From Agrobacterium vaccinii (GTDB lineage: Bacteria > Pseudomonadota > Alphaproteobacteria > Rhizobiales > Rhizobiaceae): DNA of 64,000 nucleotides. Position 1 is the stretch's first letter. Every line of letters begins with the position of its first letter. The DNA lies in the NCBI RefSeq assembly GCF_021310995.1, contig NZ_CP054150.1, positions 2,170,001-2,234,000 on the forward strand. Reading direction: 5' to 3'. Under the pieces are notes generated by a model. The model saw only the letters and a program-made list of their open reading frames with translations. It ran no database searches and was not told the DNA's origin. Positions 25,016 to 35,113 of this stretch are shown in pieces. Both the position numbers and the translations under genes were made by a program.

Positions 25016-25867
25016 GTGGAATGGCTCAGCGCTTCTCAAAATCGTTTGCCGATCGGTCGATATGCCAAGGAGGCAGTCGATTGGTTGACCGGAAATCTCT
25101 CTTTTTTCTTTGATTGGTTATCCTTCATTTTCGAAAGCGTCATCGACGCTTTTCTCTATGTTTTACAAGCACCCCATCCGCTCATCATCGTCGCGCTGCT
25201 GACAGCGCTTTCGGCGTGGATGCGCCGCTCCATTGGCATGCCACTTTTTACTGCCCTCGGCCTGCTGCTCATCATTAATCTGGGATACTGGAAGGCGACT
25301 ACGGAAACGCTGGCGCTGGTCATCGCAGCCAGCACCGTTTGTATGCTTGTCGGCGTGCCGCTCGGCATCTTCGCGGCCCGGCGCAAATGGGCCTATGCGT
25401 TCATGCGTCCGGCTCTGGACCTGATGCAGACCATACCGACTTTCGTCTATCTGATCCCGGCGCTGGTGCTGTTCGGACTCGGCATGGTGCCGGGATTGAT
25501 CGCAACGGTCATCTTTGCCCTGCCCGCCCCCATTCGCCTGACACGGCTCGGCATCATCTCCACCCCGCCTGCTCTGGTGGAGGCTGCGGTCGCATTCGGT
25601 GCAACACCGTCGCAGGTGCTTCGCAAGGTCGAACTGCCGTTTGCTACGCCGCAGATCATGGCGGGGCTGACGCAAACCATCATGCTGTCGCTGTCAATGG
25701 TGGTTATTTCCGCTCTGGTGGGCGCCAACGGTCTCGGCGTGCCGGTCGTGCGTGCGCTCAACACTGTCAACATCGCCATGGGTTTCGAGGCCGGGCTCTG
25801 CATCGTCATCGTGGCGATCATACTCGACCGCCTGTTCCGACTTCCAGGTTCGGAGGATGAAGCATGA
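25016..25867 (+). CDS. choW: choline ABC transporter, permease
   Basis: A 283-residue inner-membrane permease with five or six membrane helices. The ABC-permease EAA loop reads VEAAVAFGATPSQVLRKVEL near residues 185-205, and the PTFVYLIPALVLFGLG segment is typical of the ProW/OpuAB group. It starts with GTG at 25016 (VEWLS); no in-frame ATG fits the conserved N-terminus. The stop codon overlaps the choV ATG by four bases, showing translational coupling. Confidence 0.92.
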   Translation: MEWLSASQNRLPIGRYAKEAVDWLTGNLSFFFDWLSFIFESVIDAFLYVLQAPHPLIIVALLTALSAWMRRSIGMPLFTALGLLLIINLGYWKATTETLALVIAASTVCMLVGVPLGIFAARRKWAYAFMRPALDLMQTIPTFVYLIPALVLFGLGMVPGLIATVIFALPAPIRLTRLGIISTPPALVEAAVAFGATPSQVLRKVELPFATPQIMAGLTQTIMLSLSMVVISALVGANGLGVPVVRALNTVNIAMGFEAGLCIVIVAIILDRLFRLPGSEDEA

Positions 25868-26910
25868 GTGACGCGATTATTTTTGAAAATATCGACATCG
25901 TCTTCGGCAACAATCCGCAAAAGGCTTTGTCCCTGCTGGATGGGGGCAAGACGCGTGCCGAAATCAACACGCAGACAGGCCTTGTGCTGGGTGTCGCCAA
26001 TGCGTCACTCAGCGTCAAGGAAGGCGAAATCCTTGTTTTGATGGGCCTTTCGGGTTCTGGAAAATCGACACTGCTGCGCGCCGTCAACCGTCTCGCACCG
26101 GTGGTGCGCGGCACCGTGAGCGTCAAGACGCCCTCCGGCTATGTCGATCCCTACAAGACGTCTACGAAAGCGCTGCGAGAGCTTCGGACCCACACGGTTT
26201 CCATGGTGTTCCAGCAGTTCGGACTGCTGCCCTGGCGCAATGTGGCCGACAATGTCGGCTTCGGGCTGGAGCTTGCAGGCATGGCGGACGCTGAACGCAA
26301 GAAGCGGGTGGCCGAACAGCTGGAACTCGTCAATCTCTCGGATTGGGCAGACCGAAAGGTCGGCGAACTCTCGGGCGGCATGCAGCAACGCGTTGGCCTC
26401 GCCCGCGCCTTTGCGACAGGCGCGCCGATCCTGTTGATGGATGAGCCCTTCTCTGCGCTCGATCCCCTCATCCGCAGCCGCCTTCAGGATGAGCTGCTGG
26501 AATTCCAGAGCCGTCTGAAAAAGACGATCCTGTTCGTCAGCCACGATCTGGATGAGGCCTTCCGCATCGGCAACCGTATTGCGATGATGGATGGCGGGCA
26601 TATCATCCAGTGCGGCACGCCGCAGGAAATCGTCAAGAACCCGTCCAATCAGTATGTCGCGGATTTCGTGCAGAACATGAACCCGATCTCGATGCTGACG
26701 GCGGCGGATGTGATGCGAAAGGGCGTGACGGCAGAAAATTCAGGGCTGTCGGTAACGGCCACGGCGCGGCCCAACTCGCCGCTGGTCGATATCCTCGACG
26801 CCATGACGCGGCAACCGGGTGCCATCGGCATCGTCGATAACGGCACCATCGTGGGCACCGTCTCCGCCGACGATGTGGTGCGCGGACTGACCATGCACCG
26901 GCACAGATGA
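25864..26910 (+). CDS. choV: choline ABC transporter, ATP-binding protein
   Basis: A 348-residue ATPase. The Walker A motif is GLSGSGKST at residues 61-69, the Q-loop is VFQQFGLLPW, the signature is LSGGMQQRVGLARA, Walker B is ILLMDEPFSALDP, and the switch His lies in LFVSHDLDEA. An N-terminal extension of about 55 residues and a C-terminal CBS-like part (TARPNSPLVDILDAMTRQPG onward) match the ProV/OpuAA group, in which CBS domains sense ionic strength. Only about one CBS repeat is present. It is the last gene of choXWV. Confidence 0.93.
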   Translation: MSDAIIFENIDIVFGNNPQKALSLLDGGKTRAEINTQTGLVLGVANASLSVKEGEILVLMGLSGSGKSTLLRAVNRLAPVVRGTVSVKTPSGYVDPYKTSTKALRELRTHTVSMVFQQFGLLPWRNVADNVGFGLELAGMADAERKKRVAEQLELVNLSDWADRKVGELSGGMQQRVGLARAFATGAPILLMDEPFSALDPLIRSRLQDELLEFQSRLKKTILFVSHDLDEAFRIGNRIAMMDGGHIIQCGTPQEIVKNPSNQYVADFVQNMNPISMLTAADVMRKGVTAENSGLSVTATARPNSPLVDILDAMTRQPGAIGIVDNGTIVGTVSADDVVRGLTMHRHR

Positions 26911-27397
26911 GACAAGCGGCTGCGGCATGGAAACATCGTGCCACAGCCTCTCTTGCGCCCCCGGCTATCTGAGATCGCGCGATTCTGCTGACATATTTCC
27001 ATCTCGAAATGTATCGCAGCCGCTTGCCCAAAGCGAATCTGTAAGACTGCTTTCCAACGTGACAGTGCGAAATCTGGGGGGAGAGCGGAAAAATCGTAAA
27101 CCATTCAGCCGGATAATGATTTTGCAATTGAAAAAACGAAATACCCGCAACCACAGCGATAACGAAAATTTTACCCAATGAACTTTGTTAGAGCCGCTTA
27201 AAATAGAATTTTCGACTATTTATTTACAATAACACGCCAAAACACATCAATTTCACATAATGCTAATAAAGGGTAGTCTGTACCTTAGATTTAGGTATAT
27301 ACAACGATCTTACCGAATTGATACACTTGAGCCATATAACATTTCGTTTTGCCAATGATGTGGTCCGGGGCGGGCTTCACTCAGGAGAAGTGAGAAT
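26911..27397. other. 487-base intergenic region before nolR
   Basis: No convincing protein gene is seen. The first 120 bases hold a 12-base inverted repeat (CAAGCGGCTGCG at 26913-26924 and its complement at 27015-27026). Inside it lies a smaller, imperfect hairpin (GGCTGCGGCA / TGCCACAGCC) that could end choXWV transcription. From about 27080 the DNA is AT-rich and carries a candidate NolR box. The region has room for a small RNA, but no promoter-terminator pair was clear. Confidence 0.4.
27252..27267 (-). promoter_or_regulatory. candidate NolR box upstream of nolR
   Basis: Read on the minus strand it is ATTAG-N9-AA, which fits the published NolR-box consensus (A/T)TTAG-N9-A(T/A). It lies 131-146 bases before the nolR ATG. 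The motif is short and the region AT-rich, so a chance match is possible. Confidence 0.4.
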
Positions 27398-27724
27398 ATG
27401 AATACAGAATCGCTTTCAGAACAGTCCACTGCAGCCGCAGGCCTTCTTTCCGCTATGGCAAACCCAAAGCGGCTGATGATCCTTTGCAGCCTCGTCGAAG
27501 GCGAAGTGCCGGTCGGCGTACTTGCGACACAGGTCGGACTTAGCCAGTCCGCGCTCTCCCAGCACCTGTCAAAGCTGCGCGCACAGCGTCTGGTGAAGAC
27601 ACGCCGCGACGCACAGACCATCTACTATTCCAGCACATCGGAATCGGTGAAGAAAATTCTGGCAACGCTTGAAAGCATCTACTGTTCAACAGAAGCCGCC
27701 AGCGCGGAAAAGACTGCCGCTTGA
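27398..27724 (+). CDS. nolR: ArsR-family regulator NolR
   Basis: A 108-residue winged-helix regulator. The stretch AGLLSAMANPKRLMILCSL, then VGLSQSALSQHLSKLRAQ and LVKTRRDAQTIYYSSTSES, closely matches NolR of Sinorhizobium and Rhizobium as remembered. The helix VGLSQSALSQHLSKLR is the recognition helix. NolR is a global regulator that represses nod genes in symbionts and also acts on growth and surface traits; in non-nodulating relatives its targets differ. No metal-binding CXC motif is seen, so it is not a metal sensor. GGAG lies upstream of the ATG, and a terminator follows. Confidence 0.85.
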   Translation: MNTESLSEQSTAAAGLLSAMANPKRLMILCSLVEGEVPVGVLATQVGLSQSALSQHLSKLRAQRLVKTRRDAQTIYYSSTSESVKKILATLESIYCSTEAASAEKTAA

Positions 27725-27790
27725 TGATAGCGCGAACATCGGCTGTGGGTCGGCTTCATTAAAGCTGGCTGCGCGGATGCAAAGCATTGA

Positions 27791-27824
27791 GCGCCACGGG
27801 TCCGTGAGGATGCGTGGCGTTTTT
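27791..27824 (+). terminator. terminator after nolR
   Basis: CGCCACG (27792-27798) pairs with CGTGGCG (27813-27819), followed by a T-run, 67 bases after the nolR stop and just before the convergent DUF3095 gene. Confidence 0.75.
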
Positions 27825-27832
27825 CGTTTCTG

Positions 27833-29002
27833 CTAAGCAACAGGCTGCATCTGGGCTTTCAGATTGGTCGCAGCTTTTGCATATCCACCATCACCACCAT
27901 CGACGAAATGCATGTGGTCGCGGGACAACGGTGATGGCACGATACAGGTCATGAGTGCCGTGTCCTGCTCATGCAGCCCGTAAAAGCAGATGCCCTCGCG
28001 TGATGCACCTTCCAGCCGAGCCTTGATCTTTTTCAAGGTGTCGGGGTCGACATCCACCGTCATTTTCAGTCCATCATCGAACTTTCGGAAATCCGTGTTG
28101 CTGGCGACCGAGCGTTTATATTGGACTGGATCGAACCGACCAACCGTCTTCTTGAATGAGTAAAGCACGGCGATCAGGACGGTCTGGAACAGCACCCATG
28201 CGCCCTTGCGAATTTGCGAGAGACTGTCGCGATAGCCAGACAGCGCCTTGGCTTCCAGCACCAGCCCTTCCCTGATGAAACCCAACGGCGGCCCCTCCAC
28301 CGGCACCGGGTGACCACCACGCCCGTCTTCGTTTGCCAAAGCCACGATCTCGGCGACGATACCCCGGAACGCCAGTGGATCAGTGTTGGGGCCCGGTAGC
28401 GCAATGATCGAAACGACTTTGCCGCGCGCAGCTTCAATCGGGTTCCAGCGACAGGACAGCCCCGTGAGGTCAGGTCTCGAACCGCTTTCCGCAGCGCTGA
28501 TGAGATAGTGCCCGCTTTTCATCTGCTCGTCCGCCCAGTGATTTCCACCCCCGGAAAACATGGCGTAGGACACGTCGTCACTGGCCTGAAAGCGCGCCAC
28601 GCGAACATCGAGCCCGTTTTCGCGAATGGCCGACACGGGAACTATTGCGGCTCTCAGCGTCAGTCGGATGTCGTCTGCGACCCACGCCTGCACCTTGGAC
28701 AACGCCTCGCGTGCCGCATCGATCTGTGACGGGGCAATAGCCACCGCCGCGCCATCACCGCCAAAGATGAAGGGCAGATCATGTCGTTGCAACGCATTCA
28801 GCAGGCCGGAAATCACGCCAGCGCCCGCCATGTTCACTGCCTTGTAGCGACCGCTGTCGATGGCACCGGTCGAGTCGATGATGTCAGCGAGCGCAAGTGC
28901 CCAGCCATCCGGCAAGGCGCGGTACAGCGTCGGGTCGGCCACATCTTCGAAATGCAGAAAGACCGGCAGATTTTTCAGGAACTCTTCGTCGGACGGTGTC
29001 AT
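27833..29002 (-). CDS. DUF3095 family protein, nucleotide cyclase-like
   Basis: A 389-residue protein. The segment [20 protein letters not shown] near residue 34, with [16 protein letters not shown] near residue 76, resembles the two metal-binding loops of class III nucleotide cyclases and GGDEF proteins. [15 protein letters not shown] follows. This is the signature of DUF3095, sometimes annotated as adenylate cyclase-like; activity is not established. A hydrophobic stretch near residue 270 ([16 protein letters not shown]) may be membrane-associated. GGGGAGA lies eleven bases before the ATG. It converges with nolR. Confidence 0.8.
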   Translation of the reverse strand: MTPSDEEFLKNLPVFLHFEDVADPTLYRALPDGWALALADIIDSTGAIDSGRYKAVNMAGAGVISGLLNALQRHDLPFIFGGDGAAVAIAPSQIDAAREALSKVQAWVADDIRLTLRAAIVPVSAIRENGLDVRVARFQASDDVSYAMFSGGGNHWADEQMKSGHYLISAAESGSRPDLTGLSCRWNPIEAARGKVVSIIALPGPNTDPLAFRGIVAEIVALANEDGRGGHPVPVEGPPLGFIREGLVLEAKALSGYRDSLSQIRKGAWVLFQTVLIAVLYSFKKTVGRFDPVQYKRSVASNTDFRKFDDGLKMTVDVDPDTLKKIKARLEGASREGICFYGLHEQDTALMTCIVPSPLSRDHMHFVDGGDGGYAKAATNLKAQMQPVA

Positions 29003-29278
29003 GGCATTACTATCTCCCCGTCAGCGTTGAAAAGCCAGAGACCATGGCCCACAGACAGGGCATCTGGTCTGCACTCACAGAGGATTTACGCTCCCCGTTC
29101 TGAAATAGATCAAACATGGCTTGCGAAATCGCCTCTGACGGGTAAGACCACAACAGGGTGTCGGAAATCAAACATGAAACGGCACCGTTTTGTCGGGGAC
29201 AGGGATGATCTGCGCTGCGCAAGCGCTCCTGCCACGGTGATATCCAGGGGACACGACCCAATCCAAGGAGAGACTATC

Positions 29279-30385
29279 ATGAAATTCAAGATTCTATCCG
29301 GCCTGACGCTTGCCGCTTCCGTCGCTTTCGCACCTCTGGCGCATGCCGAGATCGTCATCGGCCTCATCGCGCCGCTGACTGGTCCCGTCGCTGCCTATGG
29401 CGATCAGGTGAAGAAGGGCGCGCAGACCGCCGTCGACGTCATCAACAAGAATGGCGGCATTTTGGGCGAGCAAGTCACTCTCAAGCTGGCCGATGACGGC
29501 GGCGAGCCGAAGCAGGGTGTATCTGCCGCAAACCAGCTGGTTGCCGAGGGCATTCGCTTCGTCGTTGGCCCTGTCACGTCGGGCGTTGCCATTCCGGCAT
29601 CCGACGTGTTTGCCGAAAACGGCATCCTGATGGTGACGCCGACGGCAACCGCACCCGACCTGACGAACCGCGATCTGTGGAACGTGCTGCGCACCTGCGG
29701 TCGTGATGACCAGCAGGCCGAAGTTGCGGCCAAGCTTGTGCTGACACAGCTAAAAGATCGCCGCATCGCCATCATTCATGACAAGGGCGCTTACGGCAAG
29801 GGCCTGGCCGATTCCTTCAAGAAGACGATCAATGGCGGCGGCGTGACTGAAGTGTTCTACGACGCGCTGACACCGGGCGAAAAGGATCTGAGCGCGCTTA
29901 CCACGCGTCTGAAGTCCGAGAATGTCGATGTCGTCTACTTCGGCGGTTACCACCCTGAAGCCGGTCTCCTGGTTCGCCAGTTGAAGGATGCCGGTGCCAA
30001 GGCAACCGTCATCGGTGGTGATGGTCTGTCCAACTCCGAATTCTGGAGCATCGGGGGCAATGCGTCCGCTGGCACCATTTTCACCAACGCTGCTGACGCA
30101 ACCAAGAGCGCCGATTCCAAGGCCGCAGCCGAAGCATTGAAGGCCGCCAACATTCCCGCAGAAGCCTTCACGCTGAACGCTTATGCAGCCGTGGAAGTGC
30201 TCAAAGCCGGTATCGAAAAGGCTGGCAGCGCAGAAGACGCGGAAGCCGTCGCCAAGGTTCTCAAGGCTGGTGAACCCGTTGCAACGGCCATCGGCAAGCT
30301 GACCTACGGCGAAACAGGCGACCTGTCGTCGCAGGCATTCTCGCTCTACAAGTGGGAAAACGGCAAGATCGTTTCCGCAGAGTAA
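29279..30385 (+). CDS. branched-chain/GABA-type amino acid ABC binding protein
   Basis: A 368-residue periplasmic binding protein of the LivJ/LivK class. The signal peptide is cut near residue 23 (LAHA-EIVIG). Family motifs are [35 protein letters not shown] and [11 protein letters not shown]. The sequence is close, from memory, to Atu2422 of A. fabrum, which binds GABA, proline and alanine, so the ligand may be GABA rather than leucine (inference). AAGGAGAG precedes the ATG. No permease or ATPase gene is adjacent, so it must use a transporter coded elsewhere. A terminator follows. Confidence 0.85.
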   Translation: MKFKILSGLTLAASVAFAPLAHAEIVIGLIAPLTGPVAAYGDQVKKGAQTAVDVINKNGGILGEQVTLKLADDGGEPKQGVSAANQLVAEGIRFVVGPVTSGVAIPASDVFAENGILMVTPTATAPDLTNRDLWNVLRTCGRDDQQAEVAAKLVLTQLKDRRIAIIHDKGAYGKGLADSFKKTINGGGVTEVFYDALTPGEKDLSALTTRLKSENVDVVYFGGYHPEAGLLVRQLKDAGAKATVIGGDGLSNSEFWSIGGNASAGTIFTNAADATKSADSKAAAEALKAANIPAEAFTLNAYAAVEVLKAGIEKAGSAEDAEAVAKVLKAGEPVATAIGKLTYGETGDLSSQAFSLYKWENGKIVSAE

Positions 30386-30407
30386 TCGATCCTGATAGGC
30401 AAATTGA

Positions 30408-30441
30408 AACCGGGTGCGGATGACGCGCCCGGTTTTGTTTT
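30408..30441 (+). terminator. terminator after the amino acid binding protein gene
   Basis: AACCGGGTGCG (30408-30418) pairs with CGCGCCCGGTT (30424-30434) through one G-T pair, followed by TTGTTTT. Confidence 0.85.
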
Positions 30442-30518
30442 ATGGTAAAGCAAGCTGGACAAGCCCTTGGCGCATCTGGCTTAATCTCCACCAACCAAGA
30501 ATTGACATGAGGTGACAC

Positions 30519-32228
30519 GTGGCATCGGCACTTGAACGCAGGATCGATCAGGGTACAGCGCGCGAGAAGGCGGATATCGTTCTGAAAGGCGGTCGCTTTT
30601 TCGACCTCGTCACGGGCGAGCTCGTGGCCTCAGACATAGCAATCTGTGGCGACACCATCATCGGCACCTGTGAGAGCTACGCGGGCGTGGAAGAAATCGA
30701 CATCACCGGCAAGATCGTCGTGCCCGGTTTTATCGATACGCATCTGCACATCGAATCCTCGCTGGTCACGCCGCATGAATTCGACCGCTGCGTGCTGCCT
30801 TACGGTGTTACGACGGCCATCTGCGATCCGCATGAAATCGCCAATGTTCTCGGGTCCGAAGGCATCCAGTTCTTCCTCGATTCCTCGCTGGAAACCATCA
30901 TGGACATTCGCGTCCAGCTGTCATCCTGCGTGCCCGCCACACATCTGGAGACATCCGGCGCCGATCTGCCAATCGAAAAGCTGCTGCCGTTTCGCGACCA
31001 TCCCAAGGTCATCGGGCTTGCCGAGTTCATGAACTTCCCCGGCGTGATCCACAAAGACCCTGTCAGCATGGCAAAGCTGGAAGCCTTTCAGGGTCAGCAC
31101 ATCGATGGTCATGCGCCGCTTTTATCCGGCACTGCGCTCAACGGTTACCTGTCGGCAGGCATCAGGACCGAGCATGAATGCACGACCGCCACCGAAGCGC
31201 TCGAGAAAATTCGCAAGGGTATGCACATACTGGTGCGCGAAGGGTCCGTGTCCAAGGACCTGCATGCTCTGATGCCCATCATCACGGAGCGGTTGTCACC
31301 CTATCTGGCGCTCTGCACCGATGACCGCAATCCGCTCGATATCGCCGAGCAGGGCCACCTCGATTACATGATCCGCACCGCCATCCGCAGCGGCGTGGAG
31401 CCGCTGGCGATCTACCGCGCGGCCTCTATTTCCGCCGCGAAAGCGTTCGGACTGAGAGACCGTGGCCTCATCGCACCCGGCTGGCGCGCCGACCTCGTTG
31501 TTATCGACACGTTGCAGGACTGCAAGGCCAGCATGGTTTTCTCGGCAGGGCGCAAGGTGACCGACGAACTCTTCGCCACGCGAAAGCCTGTCGCTGCCGT
31601 TGGCCTCGACAGCGTCAAGGCCCGGCCCGTTCAGGCCTCGCATTTCGGCGTTCCCGCAACCGAAGGCGAGACGCCTGTCATCGGAGTCGTGCCGGGCAAG
31701 ATCATCACCGAGCATCGCCGCTACACGCTGCCGACGGATGGAAACCAGACGACTGTCGATCTCGACAACGACATCATCAAGGTCGCCGTCATCGAGCGCC
31801 ACGGCAAGAACGGCAATCACGCCAATGGCTTCGTGCAAGGCTTCGGCCTGAAGAAGGGTGCCATCGCCTCGACGGTCGGGCATGACAGCCACAACATCTG
31901 CGTCGTCGGGGTCAGCGAAGACGACATGGCGCAGGCGGCAAATCGCCTTGGCGACATCAAGGGCGGCTTCGTCGTAGTCGAGGACGGCAAGGTCACCGGC
32001 GAGATTGCCCTGCCCGTGGCGGGCCTGATGAGCCTTGAGCCTTACGAGACCGTGCGTGACACGCTGCACGACTTGCGCAAGGCAGCGTACGCGCTGGGCA
32101 CTACGCTGGAAGAGCCCTTCCTACAGGTGGCGTTCCTGCCCCTACCCGTCATTCCGCATCTGAAGATTTCGGACATGGGAATGGTCGATGTCGATCGCTT
32201 TGCGCTGATCACATCTTCATCCGGCTAA
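30519..32228 (+). CDS. ade: adenine deaminase
   Basis: A 569-residue amidohydrolase that turns adenine into hypoxanthine and ammonia. The metal site opens with [17 protein letters not shown] near residue 70. [11 protein letters not shown] near 167, GHAPLLSG near 198 and [10 protein letters not shown] near 265 hold the other ligands and catalytic residues. The C-terminal domain ([19 protein letters not shown]) is typical of the Ade family. It begins with GTG at 30519 with GAGGTG just upstream. Its product can enter the xanthine dehydrogenase route coded near 49-54 kb. Confidence 0.94.
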   Translation: MASALERRIDQGTAREKADIVLKGGRFFDLVTGELVASDIAICGDTIIGTCESYAGVEEIDITGKIVVPGFIDTHLHIESSLVTPHEFDRCVLPYGVTTAICDPHEIANVLGSEGIQFFLDSSLETIMDIRVQLSSCVPATHLETSGADLPIEKLLPFRDHPKVIGLAEFMNFPGVIHKDPVSMAKLEAFQGQHIDGHAPLLSGTALNGYLSAGIRTEHECTTATEALEKIRKGMHILVREGSVSKDLHALMPIITERLSPYLALCTDDRNPLDIAEQGHLDYMIRTAIRSGVEPLAIYRAASISAAKAFGLRDRGLIAPGWRADLVVIDTLQDCKASMVFSAGRKVTDELFATRKPVAAVGLDSVKARPVQASHFGVPATEGETPVIGVVPGKIITEHRRYTLPTDGNQTTVDLDNDIIKVAVIERHGKNGNHANGFVQGFGLKKGAIASTVGHDSHNICVVGVSEDDMAQAANRLGDIKGGFVVVEDGKVTGEIALPVAGLMSLEPYETVRDTLHDLRKAAYALGTTLEEPFLQVAFLPLPVIPHLKISDMGMVDVDRFALITSSSG

Positions 32229-32326
32229 AGAAATAGGCCTTAATATAAAGATGTACTCATATTAAATTAAGATAGTTACGTTAAATAACCTGTTGTGGGA
32301 TTGGAGTATCGCTGCCGGAGCATTCT

Positions 32327-33277
32327 GTGGTTGTAACGAGGATAGACAAGTCGCAATTGAAGATTGGCATGTTCATCGAAGCTGTCGAAGGCGCATGGCA
32401 GGACAGCCCGACATTGGGGCGGCGTTTTACTGTCAGATCAGGCAGTGACATCGATCTGATTTTAAACAGCAACGTCAGCGCGGTCTTCATCAATACTGCC
32501 TTGGGCCGCGATATCACGTCTGCTTCACACGGTTCCGGCGCGCGCAACATCACCACCGCGACCAAACAGGACAAGTTCGAGACGGCACTGAAGATCAAGG
32601 ATCAGGCAGCGCAAGCGCGCTCGCTGATCGGCGACGTCTGTCAGGGTCGCACCATCTCGCCTGAGGCCTTCACGCCCCTGGTCAACGACGTGGCGAAAAC
32701 GATGGAGGAAAATCCATCGCTTTACATCGGCATGTCACGCCTGCGCTTCCGCGACAGCGCCACCTTCGTCCATTCGCTGGCGGTGGCAGCGTTGATGCTG
32801 CACTTCGCAAGGTCAATGCAGATGGACGAGGAAACCGTGCAGCAGCTTTGCATGGCCGGCATTCTGCACGACATCGGCAAGCTCACGATATCCTTACAGG
32901 TCCTGCAAAAGCAGGGGCCCTTGAACGCGGCAGAGCGTGCGCTGATGGAGCAGCACCCCGAACGCGGCTATCAACTTCTGTCGAACACGCCCGGCATGTC
33001 ACCGCTCGTGCTCGAAATCTGTCGCTCCCATCACGAGCGTCTGGATGGCAAAGGCTATCCAGACCGGCTTGCCGCCGAAAAGATCAGCACGGAAGTGCGC
33101 ATCTCCACCATATGCGATGTCTTCGACGCGCTGACCTCCGCGCGACCCTATAAGAAAGGCTGGTCATCCCAGCAGGCGCTAAGCTGGATGATGTGCCGTG
33201 AAGAGCAGTTCGACAAGGCGCTGCTCTGGCAGTTCATTCTCAGCCTCGACCCCGAGATGACCAAGGGCATCTTGTAA
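32327..33277 (+). CDS. HD-GYP cyclic-di-GMP phosphodiesterase
   Basis: A 316-residue protein. The first 100 residues (IDKSQLKIGMFIEAVEGAW) match the DUF3391 domain that often precedes HD-GYP. The HD-GYP domain holds HDIGK at 181-185, and HHERLDGKGYP at 235-245 keeps the GYP motif intact. FDALTSARPYKKG near residue 273 is also diagnostic. It should break down cyclic di-GMP in the cytoplasm and so favour motility over biofilm. It starts with GTG, six bases after GGAG. It converges with the alpha-glucosidase gene, stop codons four bases apart. Confidence 0.92.
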   Translation: MVVTRIDKSQLKIGMFIEAVEGAWQDSPTLGRRFTVRSGSDIDLILNSNVSAVFINTALGRDITSASHGSGARNITTATKQDKFETALKIKDQAAQARSLIGDVCQGRTISPEAFTPLVNDVAKTMEENPSLYIGMSRLRFRDSATFVHSLAVAALMLHFARSMQMDEETVQQLCMAGILHDIGKLTISLQVLQKQGPLNAAERALMEQHPERGYQLLSNTPGMSPLVLEICRSHHERLDGKGYPDRLAAEKISTEVRISTICDVFDALTSARPYKKGWSSQQALSWMMCREEQFDKALLWQFILSLDPEMTKGIL

Positions 33278-33281
33278 CCGC

Positions 33282-34949
33282 TCAACCGATCCTGCCGCAG
33301 AACACATCCAGCGCATCAAGCTTCACCGTACCGGCATCGAACAGAGGCTCGAAGCTCGGCATGCTCAGCACTTCAGTGACCGTCAAATTCTTAGGGATCA
33401 GAAACTCGACCGGCTCCCGGGTCAGATTGAACACGAAGAGCAGTGTCTCCCTGCCCTTATGGCGGGTGAAGGCAAGAAGGTCCTGTTGAGTGCCGAGAAA
33501 CACCATGTCGCCATCCCGCAGCGAGGCGTGGCTTTGCCGGAAGGCCAGTACGGCCTTGTAATGGTTGAGCACGGAGTCCGGTTTGCGCTCCTGCCCGTCC
33601 GCCGCCAGCATGGCATGTGCGTAGGGCACCGGCAGCCAGGGCTTGTCGGCGGTCGTGAATGCTGCATTGGGTTTGCCCGTTTCCCAGACCATCGGCGTGC
33701 GGCAGCCGTCACGGCCCTTGAATGCTGGCCAGAATCGTATGCCGTAGGGGTCGCGCAAATCTTCGAAGGCAAGTTCGGCTTCCGTCAGCGCCAGTTCCTC
33801 GCCTTGATAGAGGCAGATCGACCCGCGCAGCGTGGCAAGAATGCTGAAAGCAAGCTTTGCCACGCGCATATGGTCTTCCGCACCCTCAGAAAAGCGGCTG
33901 AGGTGGCGCACCACGTCATGGTTGGAAAATGCCCAGCAGACCCAGCCATCTGTCACAGCTTTCTGGAAGCCACTGACGGCACCGCGAATATGGCTGGCAG
34001 AGAAATCACCGCCCAGAAGGTCGAAGGTGTAGCACATGTTGAGCTTGTCACCGTCAGCCGTATAGGAGGCGACCGTCTTGAGAGAGCGGGCACCGTCCCC
34101 CACTTCGCCCACCGTCATGCGGCCTTGATACTCGTCCAGAAGCGAGCGGAACCGCTTGAGAAACGCGATGTTCTCGACCTGCGTCTTATCGTGGATATGG
34201 CTCTGCATGCCGTAGGGATTGACGTCAGGCGCATCTAGGCCCGCATCGTCGCTATCGGGCTCATGCGGCGGGTTATCGCGCAGCAGCTTGTCGTGGAAAT
34301 AGTAGTTGACGGTATCGAGACGGAAACCGTCCACGCCGCGCTCCAGCCAGAAACGAACCGTTTCCAGCAAAGCATCCTGCACCTCGACATTGTGGAAGTT
34401 GAGGTCCGGCTGGGAGGCCAGGAAGTTATGCATGTAATATTGCTTGCGCACGCCGTCCCATTCCCACGCGGGACCGCCAAAGACCGACAGCCAGTTTGTG
34501 GGCGCCGTGCCATCCGGCTTGGGGTCGGCCCACACGTACCAGTCCGCCTTCGAATTCGTGCGGCTTGCCCGGCTGTCCTTGAACCAAGGGTGCTGGTCTG
34601 ATGTGTGGGAGATCACCTGATCGATGATGATCTTCAGACCCAGCCTGTGGGCCTCGGCAATCAGCGCGTCGAAATCCGAGAGCGTACCGAACATCGGATC
34701 AACATTGCAGTAATCGGAAACGTCATAGCCCATATCGGCCATGGGCGAGGTGAAGAACGGCGAAAGCCAGATACCATCGACGCCGAGCGATGCGATATAT
34801 GGCAGGCGCTGGGTCACACCGGCAAGGTCACCGAAACCATCGCCTGTCGTATCCTGAAACGAGCGTGGATAGACCTGATAGATCACCGCTCCCCTCCACC
34901 AGTCTCCGTCTTGCGTGGCAATGTTGGCGGAGGTGTTCAGGTCCGGCAT
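33282..34949 (-). CDS. GH13 alpha-glucosidase
   Basis: A 555-residue glycoside hydrolase of family 13, oligo-1,6-glucosidase/alpha-glucosidase group. The N-terminal WWRGAVIYQVYPRSFQDTTG starts the barrel. GFRLDTVNYY holds the catalytic nucleophile Asp, TVGEVGD the acid/base Glu, and FSNHDVVRH the third Asp. There is no signal peptide, so it should act on imported sugars such as maltose, sucrose or trehalose. The ATG at 34949 has TGGAGA seven bases upstream; the frame extends to 35042 without a site. The usual agl-type sugar transporter genes are not adjacent. Confidence 0.9.
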   Translation of the reverse strand: MPDLNTSANIATQDGDWWRGAVIYQVYPRSFQDTTGDGFGDLAGVTQRLPYIASLGVDGIWLSPFFTSPMADMGYDVSDYCNVDPMFGTLSDFDALIAEAHRLGLKIIIDQVISHTSDQHPWFKDSRASRTNSKADWYVWADPKPDGTAPTNWLSVFGGPAWEWDGVRKQYYMHNFLASQPDLNFHNVEVQDALLETVRFWLERGVDGFRLDTVNYYFHDKLLRDNPPHEPDSDDAGLDAPDVNPYGMQSHIHDKTQVENIAFLKRFRSLLDEYQGRMTVGEVGDGARSLKTVASYTADGDKLNMCYTFDLLGGDFSASHIRGAVSGFQKAVTDGWVCWAFSNHDVVRHLSRFSEGAEDHMRVAKLAFSILATLRGSICLYQGEELALTEAELAFEDLRDPYGIRFWPAFKGRDGCRTPMVWETGKPNAAFTTADKPWLPVPYAHAMLAADGQERKPDSVLNHYKAVLAFRQSHASLRDGDMVFLGTQQDLLAFTRHKGRETLLFVFNLTREPVEFLIPKNLTVTEVLSMPSFEPLFDAGTVKLDALDVFCGRIG

Positions 34950-35113
34950 GGGCAATCTCCAGTGAATCTCCCCGAAGCATATAAAGCCCGCCTCCATTCG
35001 TAAACGGCAATCATGCTGCATTTGCGAAGACAGGCCACTCATATGATGACTTGCCCTTGCCAGCTTGCGGCAGGCATCGTAATGCGAAACGTCAATGTAT
35101 GGGAGGCAATTGC

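Noticed and set aside
28781..29278. Upstream extension of the amino acid binding protein
   Set aside because: The signal peptide begins at the ATG at 29279 with AAGGAG; the rest overlaps the DUF3095 gene on the other strand.
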